From Pelagibius sp. Alg239-R121 (GTDB lineage: Bacteria > Pseudomonadota > Alphaproteobacteria > Kiloniellales > Kiloniellaceae), in assembly GCF_947331435.1 (NCBI RefSeq), contig NZ_CAMZOF010000005.1, positions 186,001 through 250,000 of the forward strand: DNA of 64,000 nt, given 5' to 3'. The notes under the pieces are model-generated. The model was not told the origin of the DNA. It did no database searches and saw only the letters and a program-made list of their open reading frames with translations. Positions 7,616-17,400 of this stretch are shown piece after piece. The position numbers and the translations under genes are program-made. Position 1 is the first letter of the stretch; each line of letters opens with the position of its first letter.

Positions 7616-9037
7616 TCAGGATTGAGGTAAGGAGAGGGTGGCCCGCAGCCCCGGTGCGTTATCGTCCAACTCCAATGTCCCACCGTGGAGCTTGGCAACC
7701 GCTGCAACCAAACTCAGGCCGAGACCGTTCCCGGGCGTACTGCGGCTGGCCTCAAGGCGGTGAAAGCGCTCCAGCACCCGTTTGCGGTCGGATTGATCGG
7801 GAATGCCTGGACCCTGATCGGCAACGACGATCTTGCTAATATCCGGTTTTTGATTGTCCTCCAATCCGCCCAGCAGGGAAATGGTTACGACGCTGTTTTT
7901 CGGCGAGAACTTCAAGGCATTGTCGACCAGGTTCGCGACTGCCTGGAACAACAGATTTCGGTCGCCGTCGAGCCTGGCGCTCTGTGCGAGATCCAGTTTG
8001 AGTTTGATATCCTGTTCCTCGGCCAGCGGTTCGTAAAGTTCGCTGACATCCTGCAACAGGGCGTCGAGATCGACACTTTCAAACTGCGCCTCGGTCGCTC
8101 CTGCCTCGGCCTGTGCGATACTCAGTAGGGCATTGAAAGTCTTTAAGATGTTGTCCGCTTCCTCGATCGCTTTGCGCACGGCTTCACGGTAACCTTCCGG
8201 ATCAGGCTGGCCGATCAAGGCGGATTCAAGGCCTGTCCGCAGCCGGGAAATGGGTGTGCGAAGATCGTGGGCAATGTTGTCGGAGATCTCACTCATACCT
8301 GCCAACAGGCGCTCAATCTGATCCAGCATAGCGTTCAGATTGCCCGCAACTTCGTCGATTTCGTCGCCCCGCTTACCGATTGGAATACGCCGGCTCATGT
8401 CGCCGGCCATGATTTCGCGGCTGGTCTCGTTGATGGTATCGATCTGCCGCAGGAGCGAGCGGCTCATCAGAATTCCGCCGACAAGCGATACTCCGATTGT
8501 GACAACGACGCTCCAGATCAGTGTGCCACGAATTGAGGACGCGATACGGCTTCGCTCCTGAATATCGTGACCGACCAACAAGTGAATTCCCTTGCCCAGG
8601 TCGAAGACTCTGGCCCGACCGAAATTTGCGCTGCCGCCATCATCGTCGGGATATTCGAGCCGAAAGGTTACCCAGCCTTCCTGATCCGGCAGTTCGTCGG
8701 GCCAGCGGGAAAGATTGCCGGCTAGTGGCTCGAAAGCCTTGTCGGCAAGGATGTAGAGTCCGCGTGTTTCGCCGGCTTTGCCGGCACGGCGTTCGATTGC
8801 CTGGATCAAACCGACTAGGCCACGCTGATTGTACTGCTCTGCCAGACCAGTGATTTCAGCGTCAATAGTGCTGTCGATCTGGCGTGTGACAGATTCGGTC
8901 GCCGACCAATAGATGAAACCCAGGAGGCCAAGCACCGACGCAGTAAAGAGGCAGAGGTAGATCAGGGCGAGGCGGAAGATCCGCGAGTGAAACAGCCTAC
9001 GGTTATGAGAGCTTGCCGTCGGGCGGGTATTGGCCAC
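7616..9037 (-). CDS. Sensor histidine kinase, HAMP type
   Basis: A 473-residue membrane kinase: TM segment near residues 18-42 (FRLALIYLCLFTASVLG), a periplasmic sensor region of about 130 residues, a second TM (TLIWSVVVTIGVSLVGG), HAMP, the H box (NIAHDLRTPISRLRTG), then N box (NLVDNALKFSP), G1 (DQGPGIP) and G2 (GNGLGLSLV). The GTG at 9037 is proposed as start; a TTG at 9046 that overlaps the stop codon of the response regulator gene is an alternative, and neither has a strong RBS, so translation is probably coupled. It is the partner of the response regulator just upstream. Organisation is like CpxA/CopS/QseC types; the signal is not known. The neighbouring DegP gene hints at envelope stress, by inference only. 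Confidence 0.9.
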   Translation of the reverse strand: MANTRPTASSHNRRLFHSRIFRLALIYLCLFTASVLGLLGFIYWSATESVTRQIDSTIDAEITGLAEQYNQRGLVGLIQAIERRAGKAGETRGLYILADKAFEPLAGNLSRWPDELPDQEGWVTFRLEYPDDDGGSANFGRARVFDLGKGIHLLVGHDIQERSRIASSIRGTLIWSVVVTIGVSLVGGILMSRSLLRQIDTINETSREIMAGDMSRRIPIGKRGDEIDEVAGNLNAMLDQIERLLAGMSEISDNIAHDLRTPISRLRTGLESALIGQPDPEGYREAVRKAIEEADNILKTFNALLSIAQAEAGATEAQFESVDLDALLQDVSELYEPLAEEQDIKLKLDLAQSARLDGDRNLLFQAVANLVDNALKFSPKNSVVTISLLGGLEDNQKPDISKIVVADQGPGIPDQSDRKRVLERFHRLEASRSTPGNGLGLSLVAAVAKLHGGTLELDDNAPGLRATLSLPQS

Positions 9038-9042
9038 GGCCG

Positions 9043-9720
9043 TCAATCCGGCCCGCGCAGTGAGTAGCCGGCGCCGCGCACGGTATGCAGCAAAGCCGGT
9101 TCGAAATTTTTGTCGATCTTTTGCCGCAGGCGGCTTATGTGCACATCGATGACATTGGTTTGCGGGTCGAAAAGATAATCCCACACGTTCTCGAGCAACA
9201 TAGTCCTGGTCACAACCTGTCCGGCGTGACGCATCAGATATTCGAGCAGCCTGAATTCACGGGGTTGGAGCTCGATCGTTTGCCCGCAGCGGGTGATCTG
9301 GCGGGCCAGTAGGTTCATCTCTAGATCGGCGACACGCAGGTTCGTCTCGACAGCCCGGCTGGCCGGACGCCGGAGAAGAGCTTCGACCCGCGCGAGTAGT
9401 TCCGAGAAAGCAAAGGGTTTTACGAGATAATCGTCACCGCCGCTGCGCAGTCCCTTCACCCGGTCGCTCACGCCGCCCAGGGCACTAAGAAAGATGATTG
9501 GCGTGTCCTTGTTCGCCCGGCGCAGTGTTTCGACGATTGAGAGGCCATCCAATTCCGGCAACATGCGGTCGATGATGGCCAGGTCATAGTCTTCGCTGAC
9601 CGCGCGGACCAGCCCTTCTTTGCCGTTGCTTGCGATATCGACGAGATAACCGCACTCCGTCAATCCCTTGGAGACGTAAGCGGAGGTCTGGCCATCATCT
9701 TCAATTATCAAAATGCGCAT
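9043..9720 (-). CDS. OmpR/PhoB-family response regulator
   Basis: A 225-residue regulator with a receiver domain (acidic pair EDD at 7-9, phosphoacceptor D51 in IIDRMLPELDG, conserved LSA and KPF near residues 78-102) and a C-terminal OmpR-type winged helix (LQPREFRLLEYLMRHAGQVVTR, then DVHISRLRQKI, then VRGAGYSL). It would bind DNA when phosphorylated by the kinase encoded directly downstream; the two genes overlap or nearly overlap. The 250-base region upstream holds the degP terminator and this operon's promoter. Confidence 0.93.
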   Translation of the reverse strand: MRILIIEDDGQTSAYVSKGLTECGYLVDIASNGKEGLVRAVSEDYDLAIIDRMLPELDGLSIVETLRRANKDTPIIFLSALGGVSDRVKGLRSGGDDYLVKPFAFSELLARVEALLRRPASRAVETNLRVADLEMNLLARQITRCGQTIELQPREFRLLEYLMRHAGQVVTRTMLLENVWDYLFDPQTNVIDVHISRLRQKIDKNFEPALLHTVRGAGYSLRGPD

Positions 9721-9851
9721 GGTTCTTCACGTTTTCTGGTCTTCGATAGAAAGCCTGGTGCCACGGTCGCTCTTTATAGCTTTGTACATTAACCCTGGAT
9801 AACAAGTCTTGCATGTTGGAGGCGGGCTTCACACCGGCTGCCCAAGCGAGG

Positions 9852-9902
9852 CAAAAAAAGGAGGCGGGTCCGATTCGGAGGGGATGTCGTATCGGACCCG
9901 CC
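9852..9902 (-). terminator. Rho-independent terminator of the degP-like gene
   Basis: A 12-bp perfect stem, GGCGGGTCCGAT (9863-9874) with its complement (9891-9902), is followed on the minus strand by TCCTTTTTTT (9862-9853). It is 69 bases beyond the protease stop codon. Confidence 0.85.
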
Positions 9903-9907
9903 GACCT

Positions 9908-9946
9908 CACCCCGGCGGGGGCGGGGTATTCACGTTTGCCGGGGTG
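9908..9946 (-). repeat. GC-rich hairpin between degP stop and its terminator
   Basis: Inverted repeat CACCCCGGC (9908-9916) and GCCGGGGTG (9938-9946), without a U run. It forms a tandem with the terminator at 9852-9902 and would be in the 3' untranslated part of the protease mRNA. Confidence 0.5.
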
Positions 9947-9970
9947 GGGTATCTTCGAGAATGGCGTGTT

Positions 9971-11518
9971 TTAGGCAGCGCTGAGCTTCAAGGCCACGAA
10001 ACTTTCCTGATCGTTTCGCTGCACACCGAGAGTAACGACCGTGACCTTTTCGTCTTGAAGACTCTGAATTTCGGAAGCCAGTTCTTCCACAGATGCAACA
10101 GGATCCAATCCGACACTGAGGATCACGTCTCCAGGCTGGACACCTTTCTCCTCGGCTTCGCTTCCTGCTTCGACTTCGATGACCAGAACACCTGCGGCTT
10201 CTTCATCCACATGAAAACGGGTCCGCAGATCAGGCGTCAGGTCGCTCAGCGTAATGCCGGTGTCCTCGAACTTATGCTGCCTGTTTTCAGGTTTCGTCTT
10301 TTCAGCTGAAGCGAGTGCCTCACGCTCGGCCGGTGCTGCCGTCGTGACGGACAGAATTTCGATTTCCTTCTCGCGCCAAACCTTGATTTCAAGAGTCTTT
10401 CCAACCGGCGTGAAGGCGACGGCGCGGGGCAGGTCGTTCACCGAGCCGATTGTCGTATCGCCCCATTGCAGGATGATGTCGCCACGCTGCAAGTCGGCTG
10501 ACGCTGCCGGGCTGCCATCTTCCACTGCCGCGACCAGTGCGCCGCTGCTGTTTTCGAGCCCGAAACCTTTCGCGATATCTTCGGTTACACCCTGGATGCG
10601 AACCCCAAGCCAGCTTCGATCGACCTTACCGTCGTCGCGCAGATCATCGATGACCGCTGCCGCAAGTTTGGCGGGAATGGCAAAACCAATCCCCACATTA
10701 CCGCCGTTGGGCGAAAAGATTGCCGTATTCACCCCGATAACCTTGGAGTTGGAATTAAAGGCCGGCCCCCCTGAATTGCCGGGATTGATCGGTGCGTCGA
10801 GCTGGAGAAAGTCGATCAATGTCCCGCCCGGCAGGTCACGACCACGCGCAGAGATGATCCCGGCTGTCACCGAACCTCCGAGGCCAAAGGGATTGCCGAC
10901 AGTCAAGACCCAATCACCGACTCTTGCCGTATCCGAATTTCCAAATTCTACGAAGGGCAGGGCGGTGTCGGTCTCGATTTTCAGCAATGCCAAATCCGTC
11001 GTTGGGTCCTCGCCGATCAGTTCGGCGTCATAACTCTGCCCATCGCGCAGTGTTATTTTGATCTTGTCGGCTTCGTTCACGACATGGCTGTTCGTGACCA
11101 CGTAACCTTCGGCGTCGATGATGAATCCGGATCCGGCACCTGATACCTTCCGGCTTGGTGCTTGGGGATGATTTGGGCCTGACCGGTTCCCGAATTGGCG
11201 CGGTTCCGTAAACTTTTCGAAGAAGTCGTTGAAGGGATGGCCTTCCGGAAAGGGAGACTGGAAGTTACGCCCCTCCGGTGAAGACCCCTTCGTGCCGGTG
11301 TCGCGTTCAGTTATGGTTGCAATGTTGACGACGGCCGGTGAAACCTCTTCGACGAGATCGGCGAAGCTTTCCGGCGCGGGGCGCGCATATGCAATGCTTG
11401 CGGATGTCATTAGAACAGCCGTCACGGCGCCAGCAGTGATAGCTTTCCGAGCATGACTGTACCGGGTGGGAGGAATTGAGTAGTGGTTATTCAGCCTCGT
11501 TTTCGCACTATAGATCAT
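9971..11518 (-). CDS. degP: Do-family periplasmic serine protease, DegP/MucD type
   Basis: A 515-residue protein with a signal sequence (AITAGAVTAVLMTSASIAYA, cleavage near residue 46), a trypsin-like protease domain with catalytic H145 (TNSHVVNEA), D175 (PTTDLALLK) and S249 (NPGNSGGPAFN), and two PDZ domains (about 290-380 and 420-510). It degrades or holds misfolded proteins in the periplasm. The length and two PDZ domains fit DegP/MucD rather than DegS. AAGGGA seven bases before the ATG supports the start. It is transcribed alone, next to a two-component system that could sense envelope stress; that link is inference. Confidence 0.93.
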   Translation of the reverse strand: MIYSAKTRLNNHYSIPPTRYSHARKAITAGAVTAVLMTSASIAYARPAPESFADLVEEVSPAVVNIATITERDTGTKGSSPEGRNFQSPFPEGHPFNDFFEKFTEPRQFGNRSGPNHPQAPSRKVSGAGSGFIIDAEGYVVTNSHVVNEADKIKITLRDGQSYDAELIGEDPTTDLALLKIETDTALPFVEFGNSDTARVGDWVLTVGNPFGLGGSVTAGIISARGRDLPGGTLIDFLQLDAPINPGNSGGPAFNSNSKVIGVNTAIFSPNGGNVGIGFAIPAKLAAAVIDDLRDDGKVDRSWLGVRIQGVTEDIAKGFGLENSSGALVAAVEDGSPAASADLQRGDIILQWGDTTIGSVNDLPRAVAFTPVGKTLEIKVWREKEIEILSVTTAAPAEREALASAEKTKPENRQHKFEDTGITLSDLTPDLRTRFHVDEEAAGVLVIEVEAGSEAEEKGVQPGDVILSVGLDPVASVEELASEIQSLQDEKVTVVTLGVQRNDQESFVALKLSAA

Positions 11519-11766
11519 CTGGTTTCCCTTCTTGCTGCAGGCTCTTTCTCAATTTGACAGAGGGCGATTCACGTTCTTGACTGTTTCCGTCAAGGCCGAT
11601 CGCGCACTGTCAGGGGATGAAGCGCCTCGAATTGTCTTATGTTCAGCAAGTAGGCAGGCGGCGTTACCATCGCCTGTCGTGTAGATTAAATTTTCGTAAG
11701 GTTGAAAGAAACGCGCGGTAAACCAACAGGGCAAAGGCTCGGATCGCCAGAATTCCGCTTAAAAAG

Positions 11767-11800
11767 AAAAAGCCCCCGACCGATCGGCCGGGGGCTTTTT
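11767..11800 (-). terminator. Terminator of the atp (F0) operon
   Basis: The near-palindrome with arms AAAAAGCCCCCG and CGGGGGCTTTTT folds into a long stem; on the minus strand one internal pair is a G-U wobble. It ends in TTTTT followed by CTTTTT. It lies 26 bases after the stop of the subunit b gene. The remaining 11519-11766 stretch should hold the degP promoter; nothing else is seen in it. Confidence 0.85.
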
Positions 11801-11825
11801 AATAACTAGATCGACGTTGGTTTGT

Positions 11826-12308
11826 TCAGTGCAGCTTTTCCGAAAGCTCACCGATTGCACGATCCATAATCGCCCCGGACTGTGCAGCATCGAGATTGGA
11901 CCGCAACAACTGCTCGGTTGCCGCAACGGCAACGTCGACTGCCTTGTCGCGAACTTCAGCCATGGCTGAAGCCTCAGCTTGCGCGATCTTTTCCATGGCA
12001 AGCTGCTCGCGGCGGACCAGAGACGCTTCAAGGTCGGCCTGAGCCTGTACCCGGAGACGCAGGGATTCCGTTTTGGCGTGCTCGATGATCTCTTCAGCTT
12101 CGGCTAGGGCATCGCGCTGTTTGCGCTTGTACTCGGCCAGGGTTTTTTGAGCTTCCTCGCGCAGTGTCTGGGCGTCTTCGATGTCCTTGCGGATCTTGTT
12201 TCCGCGGGCATCCAGGCCGTCCATTGCCGATTTCCAGCCCATCTTGTAGGCCAGTGCTAGGAAGATAACGGTCGCAACCGCTACCCAAAAGACTTCGCTT
12301 TCGAACAT
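11826..12308 (-). CDS. atpF: ATP synthase F0 subunit b
   Basis: A 160-residue peripheral-stalk subunit: one N-terminal membrane helix (FWVAVATVIFLALAYKMGW, residues 7-25) followed by a long charged coiled coil. With b' it links the a-c membrane rotor-stator to the F1 head. Its ATG overlaps the b' stop codon (TGATG at 12310-12306), so the two are translationally coupled. The retained conserved arginine-rich start of the coil and the length are normal for alphaproteobacterial b. Confidence 0.93.
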   Translation of the reverse strand: MFESEVFWVAVATVIFLALAYKMGWKSAMDGLDARGNKIRKDIEDAQTLREEAQKTLAEYKRKQRDALAEAEEIIEHAKTESLRLRVQAQADLEASLVRREQLAMEKIAQAEASAMAEVRDKAVDVAVAATEQLLRSNLDAAQSGAIMDRAIGELSEKLH

Positions 12309-12799
12309 CAGCTGGGATCTCCCATGGCGTCGTCGACAGCTTTGCGCACGGTCGCATCATCCAGCTTGGCGCCGATTAAGCGGTCCGTTGCAGCTGCCGT
12401 CACCTCGGTGGCGACTACAGTCAAATTCTGCAAGGCCTCATTACGCGCCGTGGCGATACGCCCCTCAGCTTCGGAGATTTTGCCGGCAAGTTCGACACCG
12501 AAAGCCTCTTCCCGCTTAGCAGCTTCGGCCGCCATTTCAGCGGCGGCTTCCTTCAAAGCAGCGGTAGCAGAAGACCGCGCATCGGCGATTGCCTTCTCGT
12601 ACTCGGCCAGAACCTGCTCCGCTTCGGTTTTGAGCTTTTCGGCTTTGGCCAAGTCGTCGTCGATCTTGTCCTGCCGTTCCTCCAACACCTCAGCGATACG
12701 CGGTAAGGCGATTTTGGACATAAGCAGGTAAAGAACGACGAACATCACAATCAGCCAGAAAGCCTGGCTTGAAAATGAAGACGGATCAAATTGGGGCAT
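12308..12799 (-). CDS. atpG: ATP synthase F0 subunit b'
   Basis: A 163-residue subunit with a single N-terminal membrane helix (FWLIVMFVVLYLLMSKIALP) and a coiled coil rich in Ala, Glu and Lys. The b/b' pair instead of a b homodimer is typical of photosynthetic and alphaproteobacterial ATP synthases. The pattern LPRIAEVLEERQDKI after the helix is characteristic of b'. Some annotations call this gene atpX or atpF2. It is 114 bases downstream of the subunit c gene, the longest gap in the operon. Confidence 0.93.
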   Translation of the reverse strand: MPQFDPSSFSSQAFWLIVMFVVLYLLMSKIALPRIAEVLEERQDKIDDDLAKAEKLKTEAEQVLAEYEKAIADARSSATAALKEAAAEMAAEAAKREEAFGVELAGKISEAEGRIATARNEALQNLTVVATEVTAAATDRLIGAKLDDATVRKAVDDAMGDPS

Positions 12800-12913
12800 G
12801 GATCAACGCGCCCTGACTACCTGGTGATGGATAAAACGAATGCGCCTCAAGTTACGGGCGCCAGGGGCGTTGGAAGCTTCCCGGAGGAAGCGTCCGACGA
12901 GCCCCAATTCGCC

Positions 12914-13138
12914 TTAACCGAACAGCACCATAAGTGCGACAAGAAGCGAGAACAGAGCGATAGCTTCTGTCACGGCAAAGCCGATCCAGATGCTGGCGCC
13001 GATTTCGTCCTTGGCGGCTGGGTTACGGGCAATGGCCGAGAAGTAGTTGGCCCAGACGTTACCGACACCGACACCGGCACCGATCATACCCATGGTGGCC
13101 AGACCGGCACCGATTAGTTTTGCAGCTTCCGCTTCCAT
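12914..13138 (-). CDS. atpE: ATP synthase F0 subunit c
   Basis: A 74-residue hairpin of two membrane helices forming the proton-driven c ring. The first helix is glycine-rich (GAGLATMGMIGAGVGVGNVW), the polar loop is ARNPAAKDEI, and the second helix carries the proton-binding glutamate in GFAVTEAIALFSLLVALMV. No sodium-type motif is seen, so protons are the expected ion. GGAG lies seven bases before the ATG. Confidence 0.95.
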   Translation of the reverse strand: MEAEAAKLIGAGLATMGMIGAGVGVGNVWANYFSAIARNPAAKDEIGASIWIGFAVTEAIALFSLLVALMVLFG

Positions 13139-13223
13139 GTTCCAGCTCCCTTAAACGCTGAATGAGGTTGGATTAAATTGGTTTGAATTAACCGTGACGA
13201 CTTGTGAGATCTACCAGCCGCGC

Positions 13224-13967
13224 CTAGTGCATATGAATGGCGTCGTGCAGGTAGATACAGGTGAGGATAGTGAAGATATAGGCTTGCAGCGCAGCCACCA
13301 GGAACTCCAGAGCAGTGATGCCGACCAGGAAAGCCAGCGGCACGATGCCGAAGAAACCGAGCGCGATAACGAAACCGGCGATAACCTTTAAGAGCACATG
13401 GCCGACAACCATGTTCGCGAACAACCGGACAGACAGGCTGACCGGGCGCGAAAGATAGGAAACCAGCTCGATCGGCACCAAAATAACAGCCGTCCAGGCC
13501 GGTGCGCCATGCGGAAAGAACATCCGGAAGTAGCCGAGTCCGTGGCGCGCAAAGCCGATGACGGTAACTCCAACGAAAATCACCGCCGCCATGATGAAGG
13601 TCACAATGATATGGCTGGTGAAGGTGAAGGATCCTGGAATCAGACCGATAAAGTTGCCGAACAGGACGAACATGAAAATTGTGAACACGAAGGGGAAGTA
13701 CTTCCGTCCTTCGGATCCAACGTTGTCGCGCAGCATATTGGCGACAATTTCGTAGCAGATTTCGGCGCAGCTCTGCCAGCGACCTGGGATCAGCGCGCGG
13801 CCGCGCATGGAGAAGACCAGGAACAAAGTGATGGTCAATACTGTGACCAGCATTGCTGCGGAAGAGTTTGTGAAAGAAACGTCAATGCCACCGAAGCTGG
13901 TCGGTTCTCCGCTCAGCGACGTGACTTTAAACTGATCGACCGGGCTGTGCTTTTCGCCTGCCGCCAC
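13224..13967 (-). CDS. atpB: ATP synthase F0 subunit a
   Basis: A 247-residue integral membrane protein providing the two proton half-channels. The conserved stator arginine is in the SLSVRLFANMVVGHVLL segment (about residues 177-193). Five to six membrane helices are visible, and the C-terminal helix carries the usual polar residues. It starts with GTG, supported by GGGAG six bases upstream. It follows atpI by 12 bases. Confidence 0.95.
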   Translation of the reverse strand: MAAGEKHSPVDQFKVTSLSGEPTSFGGIDVSFTNSSAAMLVTVLTITLFLVFSMRGRALIPGRWQSCAEICYEIVANMLRDNVGSEGRKYFPFVFTIFMFVLFGNFIGLIPGSFTFTSHIIVTFIMAAVIFVGVTVIGFARHGLGYFRMFFPHGAPAWTAVILVPIELVSYLSRPVSLSVRLFANMVVGHVLLKVIAGFVIALGFFGIVPLAFLVGITALEFLVAALQAYIFTILTCIYLHDAIHMH

Positions 13968-13979
13968 GACTGCTCCCCT

Positions 13980-14333
13980 CTACCCCTCATGCCCCTTGCC
14001 GAGGTCCTTGGACTGTTTGGCAAGACGCGTTTTCCTATCAAGTTCCCGCGCGACACGAATCAAATTCGTAAAACCCGCGCCACAACCCAGGATGAAGAAG
14101 GTGATCAACATCCAAGGTTTCGTACCCAGCCAGCTATCGAGAGCGATCCCGATTCCGACACCAACTGCCAGGGCTGCAATCAACTCGACCGCGATCCTGA
14201 AACCAACGCCTATGTTGCTCGTCGCGCCCTTGCCGGTACTATCGTTTCCCCGGCTCCGGTCGTGACGTGAACGCGCGGCCTTGAGTCGCTCATCCAGTTG
14301 CTTCAATGACGATCGATCGTCGGGCTCTGTCAT
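13980..14333 (-). CDS. atpI: ATP synthase protein I
   Basis: A 117-residue protein: a charged N-terminal 50 residues and two membrane helices (IAVELIAALAVGVGIGIALD and PWMLITFFILGCGAGF) with the conserved DSWLGTKPW between them and FTNLIRVARE after. AtpI helps c-ring assembly or Mg2+ supply and is first in the operon. The ATG at 14333, with AAGG upstream, is chosen over an upstream in-frame TTG-type extension. The 153 bases upstream to smc contain the AT-rich likely operon promoter around 14440-14470. Confidence 0.88.
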   Translation of the reverse strand: MTEPDDRSSLKQLDERLKAARSRHDRSRGNDSTGKGATSNIGVGFRIAVELIAALAVGVGIGIALDSWLGTKPWMLITFFILGCGAGFTNLIRVARELDRKTRLAKQSKDLGKGHEG

Positions 14334-14486
14334 TCGCAGGCGCCTTGTAAACCGCCATCGCCAGCCTGTGCTGCACCCCGAAAGGCGCGCGAAACATACG
14401 GTTTGCTCTTGGGGGCTGTCAAGGATGAATCCCTGAGGGGATAACATGTTGAATTATAATGATATTGTTGGCCTGTGTGGGGCTGA

Positions 14487-17400
14487 TTAAGCAGTCTCTC
14501 GAAAGCCTTCGGCGGCTTCGAGATCGACGGAAACCAGTTGACTGATTCCACGCTCACTCATCGTAACGCCGAATAGACGGTCGACTCGGGCCATGGTCAT
14601 CCGGTGGTGGGAAATGACCAGGAAACGTGTAGAGGAGTTCTGGGTAAGTTCCTCAACCAGCGAACAAAAGCGGTCGACGTTGGCATCGTCCAGCGGGGCA
14701 TCGACCTCATCGAGGACACAGATTGGGGCGGGATTCGTCAAAAAGACCGCAAAAAGAAGAGATAATGCGGTCAATGCCTGTTCCCCGCCGGAAAGCAGAG
14801 ACATGATCTGAAGACGCTTGCCGGGCGGGCTGGCCATGATCTCGAGGCCGGCCTGAAGCGGGTCATCGGCTTCGGTCAGCTTCAGATGTGCCCGGCCACC
14901 GCCGAACAGGCGTACGAAGAGTTCGGAAAAGTGGGCGTCGACGACCTCAAAGGCCGCCAGAAGGCGTTCGCGGCCTTCTTTGTTGAGGCTCGCGATGCCC
15001 TGTCGCAGGCGCGCAATGGCGGCAATCAGATCGTTGCGCTCGTTCTGCATCCCAACGATCTGCTCGTCCAATTCACGGGCTTCTGCTTCGGCGCGCAGGT
15101 TCACTGGACCTATGTTTTCGCGTTCCCGGCTCAAACGGCTCAGCTTGTTTTCGATGTCGTCACGTGCCGGCAGGTCCTGGCTGGGATCGAGTTCCGCAAT
15201 CTCCAGAACTTCATCCAGACCGCAGCCAAGGCGTTCGCGGGTCCGTTCGATGATTGTTTCCAACCCGAGATTGGCTTGCGCGACTGCCGATTCGGCCCGT
15301 ACCCGGTCCTCTCTGGCGCCGGCCAGGGACTGCTCAGCTTCTTTAAGGATCCTGTCAGCCTCTGCCTGACGGGTTTCGCCTTTGGCGAGGATGTCCGCCG
15401 CCGCTTTGCGTTTTTCCTCCGCCTTTTCGATCAAGTTGACTAGGGCGTCGCGCTTGCCTTCAAGCTCAACCGGCTTGGCCGCCCAGACTTCGATCTCCTG
15501 CTGCGCGCGCTGGTGTCGTTGTGCGAGGTCGGCGATATGCACACCTGATTCTTCAGCCCTGCGAATCCAGGTTTTCTTCTCGTTCTCGATTGAAAGCAGC
15601 CGCTGGGCGCGGGCTTCCGCCTCACGCAGTAAGCGCTCGACCAGGGAATGCTGCTCGGCCAGGCGCGCGCGCTTTTCCGCCAGATCCGCACGCAGTTCCG
15701 ACAGTTTTGAGCGCTCGGTTTCGAGGTCCGGCAGGGCTTTCTGGTCGCTTTGTGCGGACGCGAGAGCATCAGTGGCGTCCTTAAGGTCGCCCTCTATACG
15801 GCCAGCCGACTCATCCAACGCTGCAAGCCGCGAAGTAACCGTCGCCGATTTCTTAGCCAGATCCGCCTGGCGGGTCCGGGCAAGATTGACGCTGTTGAAG
15901 GAGGCGTTTAACGCCTTGCGGGCCTCGCGCTCGCCTGTCTGTTCTCGCTCCAGGACCTCACGGGTATCACGGTGTTGGAGCTTTGCTGCTTCGCTGGCCT
16001 GCACCGCTTCGTCATAGCCGGACTTGAGTACCTTGAGCCGGTTACGCTGTTCCAGACGGATCGCAGCTGCGCTTGGGGCGTCCGCTTTGATGATCAGGCC
16101 ATCCCAGCGCCAGAGATCGCCTTCAGCGGTGACCAGGCGTTGGCCCACGGCAAGGTTCCGCTGACGTTTTTCGCCGTCCGCGGCATTTTCGACCACGCCA
16201 ATTTGGGTGAGACGGCGCGCCAGGGGCCCAGGATTGGTAACTTTGGAGAGCAGAGGTTCGACGCCTTGAGGCAGTTTGGGGGGCTCGCTCAGAGGCGGCA
16301 GCTCAGCCCAATGCACGGCCGCATCCTGATCGGTCGAGGCGGATAGGTCATCGCCCAAAGAGGCGCCAAAAGCCTTCTCGTAACCTGTTGCCACTGAAAT
16401 TTTGTCGACGACAGGCACGCGGCCTTCGTCGCCATCGACCGAAAGCACGGCCGACAGGGCTGCCATCTCGGCATCCAGCTTGGTGCGCAGATTTTCTTTG
16501 CCTTGGTAGGCTTCCCGCGCCGTCGATTCGGCAGATCTGGCTGCTGCGAGCCGCTGTTCGCACGCCTCAGCATCGGCGCGGCAACTTTTCATCAGCTCTT
16601 CAGCTTCAGCCAGGGTTGCTTCGGCGATACTGAGTTCATTATCGGCTTCACGAGCCACCTGCAGGCTATCGCGTTGCTTTGCGATGCTTTCGGCCTGCTG
16701 TTTAACGCGTTCGTAGCGGCTGGTCAGATCGGCGATGGTCCGCTTTAGCGCCGTCGCGTTGGCCTCGTCGCCGGCGACCCGTTGAGAAAGGTCACCCAGG
16801 ACCTGTTCGCTTGCCGCTACCTGTTCAGCGGTCGCATTGCGCTGTTTCTCGGCGTTCTTGTGCGCGTCTTTCTCGCCTTCGGCGGCAGCAAGCAGTTCAC
16901 TGCGCTCCTGCTCCAGACGATCTTGTGCGGCGGCGGCATCGCGATCCAGGGACGCTGCCCGCTCCCGGTCCGCTTCCAGTTGCTGTAGCCGTTGTTCGGC
17001 TTCGGCCTTGGCGTTCTTCGCCTGGTTCACCTCGCGGTCAAGATTCTCACGATCGACCAGGAGACGTTGGAGAGCGGCCGCGGCCTCTGCTTCATCCTGG
17101 CGCAATTTTGGCATTGCGGCAACGACATCGACCTGAGCACTTGAAAGGGCTGCTGTTTTTTGGGTGGCATGGCCGACCGCAAGCTCGCAGGCTCGAAGTT
17201 TGGTTTTACTATCTTCGACTTCCTGGCGTGCGGACTTTGCATCCAGATGGAAGAGAATCGCTTCGTTCCGCCTTATGTGATCGGCAATGTTGCGATAACG
17301 TGAGGCTTGGCGCGCTTGCTTTTTTAGGCTGGCAAGCTGGGCTTCCAGCGTAACGATGACATCGTCAAGGCGTTCGAGATTGGTTTCAGCGGCCTTTAGG

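Noticed and set aside
13398-14270. 290-codon plus-strand frame over atpB and atpI
   Set aside because: Antisense to two certain ATP synthase genes; charged low-similarity product, no RBS.
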